From contig JAFXVA010000018.1 in assembly GCA_017534965.1 (NCBI GenBank), forward strand, positions 1-43,589: a DNA stretch of 43,589 bases, written 5' to 3'. Each line of letters opens with the position of its first letter. Positions within the stretch are counted from its first letter, which is position 1. The notes beneath the pieces are model-generated. The model worked only from the letters and a program-made list of their open reading frames with translations. It had not been told where the DNA came from and searched no databases. The translations under genes and the position numbers were made by a program. Source of the DNA: Elusimicrobiaceae bacterium. GTDB taxonomy: Bacteria; Elusimicrobiota; Elusimicrobia; Elusimicrobiales; Elusimicrobiaceae. Below, one piece after another: positions 16,909 through 25,097 of this stretch.

Positions 16909-17649
16909 ATGAAAAAACTATTTTTTATTTTTGGCCTTTTTTTATTTACTCAAGTTTCCTTTGCCGTTGAAAACCAAGAGTTAAAAGATATTCTTGCAAG
17001 AGATGTAAAAAACAGCAATTTTAAACCTTATATTGAGCAAAGCTCTAACGGACTTGTGCGTTTATTTATTTTTAATCCGTCAAGTGCAAGTTTTTCCGCG
17101 GAAGCAGATTTAATTAATAAAGCCATAAAATATGCCTCTGAGGTTGCTGGACCAGGCGGGCAAAACTTTATGGATATCAAAAAAAATTCTTATCCCAAAG
17201 TAAAAAATTTTGCCGTTTATGTTTTGCGTAAAAGCCAAACAGAGCCAGATGTTTTAAATATGATTGGGGCAAATTCAAGCGAAGTTAGGGCCATAGCTTC
17301 TTACCCGGAAAGTGCAGATAGTTTTAGAGTTTTTGTTTTTATTGATGACTCGCCTTATAATCCGAATTCTTACAAAAAAATTTCTAAAGATGAGTTTTTA
17401 CTTGAAACAATTATCAATTTTATTCACGAAGTTTACGGCCACGCTTTTGAAGTTATTGATGATCCTAATCTTGCTAAACAAAGTTTTGGCGAGCAGGAAG
17501 TTAGGGCCTACACCGTGCAACTTGAAGGCCTTAAAAAATTAAAGCAAAAACACGCTAATTTATTTGACTCTTCCACGCAAAAACTGCTTGATATTTATAT
17601 TAAAGATACTCAGGCAAAAATAGATTATTTTAAAAACAATTCTTACTAG
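16909..17649 (+). CDS. Secreted putative zinc metallopeptidase (HEXXGH motif)
   Basis: The 246-residue protein begins with a signal peptide, probably cut after Ala19 (QVSFA). No whole-length family is recognised. Its notable feature is HEVYGH at 173-178 within IINFIHEVYGHAFE, followed by EQEVRAY at 195-201. The HEXXGH motif with a later (E)E-x-R-A motif is known from M49 dipeptidyl peptidase III, where the two His and the second Glu bind zinc. That enzyme is much larger, so relation by descent is doubtful. Peptidase activity is an inference from these residues only. It has its own promoter, and its stop overlaps the convergent flippase gene by four bases. Confidence 0.55.
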   Translation: MKKLFFIFGLFLFTQVSFAVENQELKDILARDVKNSNFKPYIEQSSNGLVRLFIFNPSSASFSAEADLINKAIKYASEVAGPGGQNFMDIKKNSYPKVKNFAVYVLRKSQTEPDVLNMIGANSSEVRAIASYPESADSFRVFVFIDDSPYNPNSYKKISKDEFLLETIINFIHEVYGHAFEVIDDPNLAKQSFGEQEVRAYTVQLEGLKKLKQKHANLFDSSTQKLLDIYIKDTQAKIDYFKNNSY

Positions 17650-19085
17650 TGTTTTCTTCTTTTTAAAATAAGTTGCTTTATTTTTAGGAAATTATTTTTA
17701 TCTAAAACTAAACTAATGATTAGCGGGTAAATTATAAGTAAAATAATTTGCCAAGTTAAATTATTATTTAAAAGATTGTTTAAGAAGAGAAAAGTAATTA
17801 CAACCGCTGCTATAAAACCAAGTTTTTTATATTCATAAATTATCGGATAATTTTTTTGTAAGAAAATAAATAAACTAGTTGCCATAACAATATAACTTAC
17901 AAAAATTGCCCACCCAGCGCCGATAATACCGACTATTGGAACAAGCGTAAAATTAGTTATAATACTGCTTATTGCGCCAAGCAAAGTAATCCACATTAAA
18001 ACACGCGTTTTTTTAGTTAAGACAGGCGCTATCATAAAGTTAATATAAAAGCCGTAGAAAAGATATCCGCCCAAAACAAGCGGTATTATTTTAATACCTT
18101 CCCAGTAGGCAGGCGCAATTAAATAATGGTTAAAGATAGGCGTTTTTATGATGACAGGCATTAAGAAAGTTAAGCCCAAAAATATCCAAGTTGTTATTGC
18201 TGTAAAATAAGTTAAGATTTGTGCAAAAAGTTCTTTTGCATCTTTTTCCGAAGAATATTGAATAAAGAAAGGTCGCCACGCTTGGTCAAACATAGAAACA
18301 ACAAGCATCATAAAAACACCGATTTTAAAATTGGCCTGATAAATACCCACATCTTTTAAACCGACAAGGTGTATTAGGATAGGTTTATCAATAACATTTA
18401 CCAAAATGCTTGCCATACCCGCCGGTATAAAGGGCCAGGAAAATAAAAACATTTCTTTAAAAAGTTTTTTATCAAAACGGCAAACAAAGTTTTTAATTGT
18501 CATAGGGGCCAAAAGTATAAGCGAAGTAAGCGAAGCAAAAATGCCCGCAATAAAAATGCCTTTAACACCGCATCTAAAATAAGAAAGGGCCAAAATATTG
18601 CCTATAACATTTACTACGATTGAGGCCGTTCTTATCAGCATAAAATGCCAGGCCTTGTGGTCAAAGCGCAGTTTAGCAAAAGGCACAATATTTAAAGCAT
18701 CTAAAGCCATAACAAAGCAGGCAAGTTTGATTAGATAACTATGTTTTGCACCGATACCTAAAAAATCCGCAATGCTTGCGCTTGAAAGCCATAAAATAAA
18801 AGAAATTAAAATACCGCTGGCAAAAACTGCTATTAAAGGAGTAGCAAAAAGTTCTTTTGTTTTATTTTCTTTTGCAAAGCGCAAATAGGCCTGGTCCATG
18901 CCATATTGGTAAATGATATTTGTAAGAGCCATAAAAGCAAAAACCGCCGCAACTATACCATAATCTTGCGGGGCAAGAAAATAGGTATAAAGCGGAACTA
19001 GAAAGAAATTTAACAGACGTGCAACAATAGTGGATGTGCCGTAAATTAAAGTTTCTTTTCCAAGGGTTTTTACTTTATCTTTCAT
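17646..19085 (-). CDS. Polysaccharide/lipid-linked oligosaccharide flippase (Wzx-like, MOP superfamily)
   Basis: The product has 479 residues with about 12-14 hydrophobic helices. Its N-terminal segment (GKETLIYGTSTIVARLLNFFLVPLYTYFLAP) is typical of the polysaccharide biosynthesis/Wzx branch of the MOP exporters, which flip undecaprenyl-linked sugars across the cytoplasmic membrane. A Phe-Ser-Trp-Pro-Phe segment opens the second half. MurJ, the lipid II flippase, is a relative, but the N-terminus fits Wzx-type proteins better. It lies three bases after the purine nucleoside phosphorylase and is probably co-transcribed, though no other glycan genes adjoin it, so its sugar substrate is unknown. 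Confidence 0.8.
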   Translation of the reverse strand: MKDKVKTLGKETLIYGTSTIVARLLNFFLVPLYTYFLAPQDYGIVAAVFAFMALTNIIYQYGMDQAYLRFAKENKTKELFATPLIAVFASGILISFILWLSSASIADFLGIGAKHSYLIKLACFVMALDALNIVPFAKLRFDHKAWHFMLIRTASIVVNVIGNILALSYFRCGVKGIFIAGIFASLTSLILLAPMTIKNFVCRFDKKLFKEMFLFSWPFIPAGMASILVNVIDKPILIHLVGLKDVGIYQANFKIGVFMMLVVSMFDQAWRPFFIQYSSEKDAKELFAQILTYFTAITTWIFLGLTFLMPVIIKTPIFNHYLIAPAYWEGIKIIPLVLGGYLFYGFYINFMIAPVLTKKTRVLMWITLLGAISSIITNFTLVPIVGIIGAGWAIFVSYIVMATSLFIFLQKNYPIIYEYKKLGFIAAVVITFLFLNNLLNNNLTWQIILLIIYPLIISLVLDKNNFLKIKQLILKRRKH

Positions 19086-19088
19086 TTT

Positions 19089-19916
19089 TTATTTTTTGAG
19101 TGAGACAATAAAATCTCTTAAAAGTTTGCCAAATTTTGCTTCGGATTTTTTCATTACATCCAAAGTTTCTTTGTGCGAAAGGGCCACGCCCGACATTCCG
19201 CTTGCAAGATTGCTAACAAGGGCAACACCGGCAACTTTTAAATCAAGTTGTCTAGCCACGATAGTTTCCGGAACGACGGACATCCCCACCACATCAGCGC
19301 CAAGCGTTCTATATGCTCTAATTTCTGCCGGGGTTTCAAAACAAGGACCGCTGACGGCAAAATAAACACCTTTTTTATGTTTGATTTTGTGTTTTTTTGC
19401 AATTTTAACTAAAATATTTTGTAATTTTTCGTCGTAAGCTTGGGTCATATCTTTAAACATCGGCCCAAAAGCCGGGTCCCAGTTGCCAATTAAAGGGTTT
19501 GTGCCCATAAAATTGATGTGGTCTTTTAAGATAACCATACTGCCGGGGGGGAGTTTTCTATCCAAAGAACCAACGGCGGCAGATAAAAGCAAAATTTCTG
19601 CTCCTAAAAATTTTAAAGTGCGTATTGCAATAGAAATATCTTTTATAGAGTGGCCTTCGTAATAATGAAAGCGCCCTTGCATAATAACAACTTTTACATT
19701 TTTATAAATACCAAAAACTAAATTGCCTGTGTGTCCGGCAACGGTGCTGTGTAAAAAACCGGGAATATCAACATAAGGAATTTTAATTTCTTTTTCTAAA
19801 GGTGGTATGGCATTTGCCAGCCCGCTGCCTGTGATAATTGCCAAATCCGGCTTAAAATTTTTTGTTTTTTTGTTTATATAATTTACGGCTTTTTGTATAG
19901 TTTGTAATTGGCTCAT
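19089..19916 (-). CDS. punA: Purine-nucleoside phosphorylase (PNP-I, trimeric type)
   Basis: The enzyme cleaves inosine, guanosine and their deoxy forms with phosphate. The protein has 275 residues. It shows ITGSGLA (phosphate loop, 28-34), GRFHYYEGH near 80, GPCFETPAEIRAYRTLGADVVGMSVVPE with the purine-binding Glu and Met, and SNLASG with the base-binding Asn. This Asn and the length fit the trimeric PunA type. 5'-methylthioadenosine phosphorylase is a related alternative but usually carries Asp here. AGGAGG overlaps the preceding yraN stop. With adenosine deaminase (25097) and the pyrimidine phosphorylase (26348) it makes a nucleoside salvage set. Confidence 0.9.
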   Translation of the reverse strand: MSQLQTIQKAVNYINKKTKNFKPDLAIITGSGLANAIPPLEKEIKIPYVDIPGFLHSTVAGHTGNLVFGIYKNVKVVIMQGRFHYYEGHSIKDISIAIRTLKFLGAEILLLSAAVGSLDRKLPPGSMVILKDHINFMGTNPLIGNWDPAFGPMFKDMTQAYDEKLQNILVKIAKKHKIKHKKGVYFAVSGPCFETPAEIRAYRTLGADVVGMSVVPETIVARQLDLKVAGVALVSNLASGMSGVALSHKETLDVMKKSEAKFGKLLRDFIVSLKK

Positions 19917-19927
19917 ATTATACCCTC

Positions 19928-20296
19928 CTAAATAAAGAACTTATCCGAACTAAAAGCATTTTGGATATGTTCTATCTTGTCTCCCGATATTGCTATTATA
20001 TCAAACATTAAGCCGTCATAGTTTGGCTTTTTTGTTTTTATATAACTTAAAGCGGCGTTTATAACCCTTTTTTGTTTGGCTTTTGTTACCGCACCGATAG
20101 GACCGCCGAAAGCATCGGCATTCGTGCGGTATTTAACTTCCACAAAAACAAGGGTTTTATTTTTTTGTGCGATAATATCAACTTCTCCGCAAGGCAAATT
20201 ATAATTGCGTTCAATTATTTTATAACCTTGTTCTTTTAAATATTTTGTGGCTTTATCTTCGCCTTTATTACCTATCAATCTTTTTAGACTAAACAT
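19928..20296 (-). CDS. yraN: YraN family (UPF0102) nuclease-fold protein
   Basis: This 122-residue protein has a PD-(D/E)XK-like fold. The family pattern is complete: GNKGEDKATKYLKEQGYKI at 9-27, CGEVDIIA (conserved Glu and Asp) and LVFVEVKYR (the ExK of the nuclease core). The physiological role of the family is not settled. It starts two bases after the rnhB stop, a pairing that is frequent in bacteria and supports both calls. The purine phosphorylase follows after 11 bases. Confidence 0.88.
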   Translation of the reverse strand: MFSLKRLIGNKGEDKATKYLKEQGYKIIERNYNLPCGEVDIIAQKNKTLVFVEVKYRTNADAFGGPIGAVTKAKQKRVINAALSYIKTKKPNYDGLMFDIIAISGDKIEHIQNAFSSDKFFI

Positions 20297-20298
20297 TT

Positions 20299-20943
20299 TT
20301 AAAAATCTTTACCGAAAAGCCCTCCGTAAAGTGAGGCAATCGGTTCAAAAGTTTTTCTGTGTTCTTTACAAGGGCCATATTTTTTTATGGCTTCAATATG
20401 GCTTTGTGTGCCATAACCTTTATGCTCGGCAAAATTGTAATTAGGGTATTGTTTTGAAACAATATCCATAAATCTATCTCTGCTGACTTTGGCTATAATA
20501 CTTGCAGCTGCAATACAAAGCGAAGTCCCGTCCCCTTTTATTATTGCTTCTTGCGGGTTTTTTAAGTTAGAAATCAAGCGGTTGCCGTCAACCATAACAT
20601 AAATATTTTGTCCGTTAAATTTTGTTAAAGCGTGGCGCATAGCAAAAAAAGTTGCCTGTAAAATATTAAGTTTATCTATTTGCTCGCTTGAAGCAAAACC
20701 GGTGCAGTAAATTATGGGTAGTTTTATAAGTTCATTAAAAATAGCTTCCCTCTTTTTAGGAGTTAATTTTTTGCTGTCGTTAATTTGCTGCATTAGAGGG
20801 TGAGAATATAAATCAGGTTCAATATAACAAGCCGCCGCACAAACAGGCCCGGCTAGGGGACCGCGTCCTGCTTCATCTACACCTACTAGTTTTGCAGTTG
20901 GATGTTTTTGCTGAAATTTTAAATCAAAGTCAATTAAGGCCAT
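20299..20943 (-). CDS. rnhB: Ribonuclease HII
   Basis: RNase HII cuts the RNA strand of RNA-DNA hybrids and removes single ribonucleotides left in DNA. The 214-residue protein has VDEAGRGPLAGPV (D23, E24, the first two metal ligands), NDSKKLTPKKR, VMVDGN with the third acidic ligand, IIKGDGTSLCIAAASIIAKVSRD, and YGTQSHIEAIKKYGPCKEHRKTF. All family motifs are present. The ATG at 20943 has only a weak ribosome binding site. It heads the minus-strand unit rnhB-yraN-punA-flippase, divergent from the YacL-like gene. Confidence 0.95.
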   Translation of the reverse strand: MALIDFDLKFQQKHPTAKLVGVDEAGRGPLAGPVCAAACYIEPDLYSHPLMQQINDSKKLTPKKREAIFNELIKLPIIYCTGFASSEQIDKLNILQATFFAMRHALTKFNGQNIYVMVDGNRLISNLKNPQEAIIKGDGTSLCIAAASIIAKVSRDRFMDIVSKQYPNYNFAEHKGYGTQSHIEAIKKYGPCKEHRKTFEPIASLYGGLFGKDF

Positions 20944-21050
20944 AACTTATTTTAGCAATTTAGCACAAGAAATAGTAAAATATAAGTGTACCTTATAGAA
21001 GATTACCGAAAAGCTTTTACAAGGGATTTTAATTTCGGAGGAATTTTTTT

Positions 21051-22010
21051 ATGCCTTTATGGATATTCAGAGCATCGGCATTACTGGGGATACCTTTCTT
21101 AGTATATGTCTTTTTGGCAAAAGATTTATATAGTGTCTTGCTTGCCTTTTTATGTGGTGTTGTGATTGTTTGCGCGGAAACTTTTTTAAGAAGCTTCCGT
21201 TTTAGCGCCGTTATGATTGCCATTTTTGGTGGTCTTTGCGGTTATTTGATTTATCTAGCTTGTGATTATGTGGTGTTAAAACTTAATGTGCCGGATATTT
21301 TAGAAGGATGGGCTTCTTATAAAACAATATTTGCAGGTGTATTTGTTTTGATAGGCAGTTTCTTATCTATTATCAAATCTTCGGAACTTGAGGGCATTTC
21401 TAAGAAAGGCCGCCATTTAAAAGTTACGGATATTTCCGCTTTGATTGACGGACGTATTATTGATGTCTGCGAAACGGGCTTTTTATCAGGAACAATAGTT
21501 ATTCCGCAATTTGTTATAGCAAAGTTGAGTGAACTTGCTTCTTCTAAAGATTTGCTTGAAAAAGCAAGAGGTAGAAGAGGGCTTGATATTGTTTCCCGTT
21601 TAAAAGAATTAAAGAATATTCCCGTTAAGATAACTTCAAAGAGTTTTAAATCTACTTCTTTACAGGAAAATGTTGTTTTGCTCGCTAAAAGTTTATCTGC
21701 GGAAATCGTTACTATTGATTTTAATATCAATAAAATCGCAATACTCAAAAATGTCAATGTTTTAAATATCAGCGATTTAACTACTGCTTTAAAACCTGTC
21801 GTTTTGCCCGGGGAAACAATGGCCTTGTTTGTTATGAAGGAAGGTAAAGAAAAAGAACAAGGTATTGCTTATCTTGATGATGGGACAATGGTTGTTGTGG
21901 AAGATGGTAAAAGATTTATCGGTAAAAGAGCGGAAGTTTCCGTTTATTCTATCTTACAAAATTCAACCGGTCGTATGATATTTGCCAGAATAAAACAACA
22001 GGAAGATTAA
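21051..22010 (+). CDS. yacL: PIN/TRAM domain membrane protein, YacL-like
   Basis: The 319-residue product has four hydrophobic helices (within 5-115), then a PIN-type nuclease-fold domain beginning VTDISALIDGRIIDV (about 126-140), with further acidic residues in VTIDFNINKIA. It ends in a TRAM domain starting near VVLPGETMALFV. This matches the YacL family of Firmicutes and relatives, whose substrate is not settled. The order yacL-ispD-ispF-(x)-cysS is the same as in Bacillus, which strengthens the call. GGAGGA lies seven to nine bases before the ATG. The stop overlaps the ispD start (TAATG). Confidence 0.85.
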   Translation: MPLWIFRASALLGIPFLVYVFLAKDLYSVLLAFLCGVVIVCAETFLRSFRFSAVMIAIFGGLCGYLIYLACDYVVLKLNVPDILEGWASYKTIFAGVFVLIGSFLSIIKSSELEGISKKGRHLKVTDISALIDGRIIDVCETGFLSGTIVIPQFVIAKLSELASSKDLLEKARGRRGLDIVSRLKELKNIPVKITSKSFKSTSLQENVVLLAKSLSAEIVTIDFNINKIAILKNVNVLNISDLTTALKPVVLPGETMALFVMKEGKEKEQGIAYLDDGTMVVVEDGKRFIGKRAEVSVYSILQNSTGRMIFARIKQQED

Positions 22011-22672
22011 TGAAAGATACTTGTGCTATAATTTTAGCCGGCGGGCAAGGCACCCGTATGGGCAAACCAAAACAAATGCTTTTAATTAAGGGCAAAAGTG
22101 TTGTTGAAAGAAGTATAGATGCCTTTAAAAGTGTTTCGCGCGTGGCTAAAATTATAGTTGTAAGTAAGCAGGAAAATATTGATATTTTAAGCAAAAAATA
22201 TAGAAATATTACTTTTGCTTTGGCAGGAGAAACAAGGATTGCTTCTTTAAAAAACGGCCTTGCCGCTTTGGGTAAAAATAAATATAAACTTATAGCAGTG
22301 CATGATGGTGCACGGCCCCTTGTTTTAAAAGAAGATATTGAAAATTGTCTAAAAAGCGCAAGCAAAAATAAAGCTGCTGTTTTAGGCGTTATGAGTAAAG
22401 ATACCATTAAACAAATTAAAGATGGTTTTGTTTGTAAAACTTTAAAAAGAAGTGAACTTTTTTGTGCGCAAACTCCACAATGTTATCAAACACAAATTTT
22501 ACAAAAAGCAATTTTAAAATATGGTGCTTTGGATGCAACGGATGAATCCCAACTTGTGGAAAAAATCGGCGTAAAAGTTAAAGCTGTTTTAGGCAGTTAT
22601 TCTAATATCAAAATTACCACGCCGGAAGATTTAATTATAGCAGAGGCCTTATGCAAAAAAACGAAGAAATAA
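22010..22672 (+). CDS. ispD: 2-C-methyl-D-erythritol 4-phosphate cytidylyltransferase
   Basis: IspD transfers CMP from CTP to methylerythritol phosphate in the MEP pathway. The protein has 220 residues with the nucleotide-binding start IILAGGQGTRMGKPKQML, the conserved HDGARPL segment, AQTPQCYQ, and a final VLGSYSNIKITTPEDLIIAE. The start overlaps the upstream gene by one base. Its 3' end overlaps ispF by 22 bases. Together with ispF and dxs it shows the non-mevalonate route. Confidence 0.95.
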   Translation: MKDTCAIILAGGQGTRMGKPKQMLLIKGKSVVERSIDAFKSVSRVAKIIVVSKQENIDILSKKYRNITFALAGETRIASLKNGLAALGKNKYKLIAVHDGARPLVLKEDIENCLKSASKNKAAVLGVMSKDTIKQIKDGFVCKTLKRSELFCAQTPQCYQTQILQKAILKYGALDATDESQLVEKIGVKVKAVLGSYSNIKITTPEDLIIAEALCKKTKK

Positions 22673-23157
22673 GAACAGGTTTTGGCTTTGATATCCACCG
22701 CTTGAAAAAAGGGGGGAAAATGATTCTTGGCGGCCTGGAAATACCTTGTGAAAAGGGCCTTGTCGGCCATAGCGACGGAGATTTGGTTTTACATGCAATT
22801 TGCGACGCTGCCCTTGGGGCTGTTTGCGCTGGGGAAATAGGGGAATATTTTCCGCCGACAAAAGAAACTAAAAAAGGTATTTCAAGTGTTTTTATAACAA
22901 AAAAGATTTTAGAAATTATAAAAAAGAAAGGGGCACGTATTGTTCATATAGATGCAACTATTGTAACTCAGATACCAAAAATGAAACCCCATTATTTAGA
23001 GATTAGAAAATCTTTAAATAAAATTTTTAAAATCGGGCTTGAAAATATAAGTTTTAAGTCAAAAAGCCACGAAAAACTTGGCGATATCGGCAAAGGCAAT
23101 GCAATGCAGGTGTTTGCAGTAGTAAATGTTAAAATAAATACGGAGAAAATAAAATGA
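22651..23157 (+). CDS. ispF: 2-C-methyl-D-erythritol 2,4-cyclodiphosphate synthase
   Basis: IspF cyclises CDP-methylerythritol 2-phosphate with loss of CMP. The protein has 168 residues. Zinc ligands appear in GFGFDIHRL (Asp and His) and the partner His in GHSDGDLVLHAICDALLGA-like sequence. The later family stretch is divergent (SHEKLGDIGKGNAMQ instead of the common TEKLGFTGRGEGIA), but the Lys-Leu-Gly and Gly-x-Gly frame is kept. It begins inside the end of ispD with an AGAGG ribosome binding site, and ends with a four-base overlap (ATGA) on the lipoprotein gene. Confidence 0.93.
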   Translation: MQKNEEIRTGFGFDIHRLKKGGKMILGGLEIPCEKGLVGHSDGDLVLHAICDAALGAVCAGEIGEYFPPTKETKKGISSVFITKKILEIIKKKGARIVHIDATIVTQIPKMKPHYLEIRKSLNKIFKIGLENISFKSKSHEKLGDIGKGNAMQVFAVVNVKINTEKIK

Positions 23158-23705
23158 ATAAAATAATTTTTAGTCTTACAATATTATGTGTTGTGTTTGG
23201 GGCTTGTAATACTTATAACCCTAAAGGTTATAAAAGATATTCCGGTATAAAATATGAAGATTACGTCCAGGAAGCAAAGAAACAAGAATTGTTAAGAGAA
23301 GAGTTAAATGAAGTTAAACAAGAAGATATTTCAAGTCCGGTTTTTGAACAAGTAGAAGCCCTTGAAGATGATTCTATAGTTGAAAGTGCAAATAGTGCTT
23401 ATGGCGAAGCCGTTGTTGTTATGGCAACAAAGAAAGTTTCCCTTGGTAAAGAAGCAACCACCAAAGATATGCAACTTTTACAAAAAGCCCTTGAAGGTTC
23501 TTATAGCGCAACCTTAAGAAATTACAGAGTTCCCGGGTTTACTTATTCTTTAACTCCTGCCGGAGATATTAACCCATTAGCCGTATTTGAAGTAAAATGT
23601 GTTTTAAGTGAAAATTACGCCAATGCTACAGGTAAGAGAGCTTGCGACTTTTTCTTTAATCAAATAAACCAAGAATATACAAAAATCCAGGAAAGTAGGA
23701 AATAA
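23154..23705 (+). CDS. Lipoprotein, unknown function
   Basis: I do not recognise this family. The 183-residue protein has a lipoprotein signal: a short basic start, a hydrophobic core (IIFSLTILCVVF) and the lipobox-like FGAC with Cys18 as lipidation site. The mature part is charged and probably helical up to about residue 75, then contains a small domain with two more cysteines (VKC and RAC) that could form a disulfide. It overlaps ispF by four bases and ends three bases before cysS, so it is translated as part of the isoprenoid/cysS unit without an obvious functional link. Confidence 0.7.
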   Translation: MNKIIFSLTILCVVFGACNTYNPKGYKRYSGIKYEDYVQEAKKQELLREELNEVKQEDISSPVFEQVEALEDDSIVESANSAYGEAVVVMATKKVSLGKEATTKDMQLLQKALEGSYSATLRNYRVPGFTYSLTPAGDINPLAVFEVKCVLSENYANATGKRACDFFFNQINQEYTKIQESRK

Positions 23706-23708
23706 TAT

Positions 23709-25097
23709 ATGATAAAACTTTATAATACCCTTACTCGCAGAAAAGATAAATTTGAACCTTTAAAAGAGGGTCTTGTAAGTATGTATTGCTGCGGGCCGAC
23801 CGTTTATAATTATGCCCATATCGGCAACCTTAGAACTTATATTTTTGAAGATATTTTAAAAAGAACCTTAGAACAAGCTTATCAAGTGCGCCATGTTATG
23901 AATATAACTGATGTGGGGCACCTTGTTTCTGATAATGATGACGGGCAGGATAAAATGGAAGTCGGTGCGGCGCGCGAAGGCAAAAGTGCTTGGGATATTG
24001 CAAAATTTTACGAAGAAAGTTTTTTTAAAGATTTTGATTCTTTAAATTGCAAAAGACCGACAATTACCGCTAGAGCAACCCAGCATATTAAAGAAATGAT
24101 TAATCTTGTTAAAACCCTTGAAGAAAAAGGTTATACTTATAAAACTTCAGACGGAATTTATTTTGATACTTCAAAATTTAAAAATTATCATAATTTAGTC
24201 GGTAAAAGCCATATTGAAGGTTTGAAAAGTGGCGCCAGGGTTGAATTTAATAGCGAAAAACGCAACCCGAGTGATTTTGCCCTTTGGAAGTTTTCACCGA
24301 CAAATGAAAAACGCCAGATGGAGTGGCCTAGCCCGTGGGGAGTGGGCTTTCCCGGTTGGCATATTGAATGTTCTAGTATGGCAATGAAATATCTTGGCCA
24401 AACTCTTGATATCCATTGTGGCGGTATAGACCATATTGCTGTTCACCATACAAATGAAATTGCCCAATCTGAAGCGGCCACCGGCAAACAATATGTTCGC
24501 AATTGGATACATGGCGAATTTTTGGTTTTGCCTGCCGGTAAAATGTCCAAAAGTTCAGGCGGATTTTTGACAATAAGCACACTTAAAGAGAAGGGTTATG
24601 ATCCTTTAGATTACAGATATTTGTGCCTTGGCGCACATTACAGAACGCAACTTGAATTTTCTTGGGAAGCGCTTGATTTTGCAAGAGCAAGTTTAAAGAG
24701 TTTAAAACAAAAAATTGCTGACTTAAAAAATCAAGAGCAACTTTCTGTTGAAGAAAATGCTTTAAAAGAAGCAAAAAATATTTTCTTTGAAAATATGGCA
24801 GATGATTTAAACACTTCTAAAGCCCTTGCTTTTGTTTGGGAATTTTTGAAAACAAAAAATACTCCTGCAACAAAACTTGAACTTGTTAAATATGCTGATA
24901 CTATGCTTGGGCTTAATTTACTTAAAACAGAAGAAGCAAAAGAACTTCCGCCGGAAGCAAAAGCTTTAATAGAAGAAAGACAGCTTGCCCGCAAAAATAA
25001 AGATTTTAAAAAATCTGACGAGATAAGGGCTAAACTTGAACAAATGGGCATACTTATTAAAGATACTCCGCAAGGCCCGAAATGGAGTTTTAAATAA
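23709..25097 (+). CDS. cysS: Cysteinyl-tRNA synthetase
   Basis: CysS charges tRNA-Cys. The protein has 462 residues, the normal length. It has the class I HIGH motif as HIGN (37-40) within CCGPTVYNYAHIGN, the zinc ligand Cys28 with further Cys/His in GWHIECSSM and GGIDHIAVHHTNE, and KMSKS in AGKMSKSSGGF. The C-terminal DALR-type helical domain ends in a short KDTPQGPKW segment usual for CysS. The position downstream of ispD-ispF matches Bacillus. The stop overlaps the adenosine deaminase start by one base (TAATG). Confidence 0.97.
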   Translation: MIKLYNTLTRRKDKFEPLKEGLVSMYCCGPTVYNYAHIGNLRTYIFEDILKRTLEQAYQVRHVMNITDVGHLVSDNDDGQDKMEVGAAREGKSAWDIAKFYEESFFKDFDSLNCKRPTITARATQHIKEMINLVKTLEEKGYTYKTSDGIYFDTSKFKNYHNLVGKSHIEGLKSGARVEFNSEKRNPSDFALWKFSPTNEKRQMEWPSPWGVGFPGWHIECSSMAMKYLGQTLDIHCGGIDHIAVHHTNEIAQSEAATGKQYVRNWIHGEFLVLPAGKMSKSSGGFLTISTLKEKGYDPLDYRYLCLGAHYRTQLEFSWEALDFARASLKSLKQKIADLKNQEQLSVEENALKEAKNIFFENMADDLNTSKALAFVWEFLKTKNTPATKLELVKYADTMLGLNLLKTEEAKELPPEAKALIEERQLARKNKDFKKSDEIRAKLEQMGILIKDTPQGPKWSFK

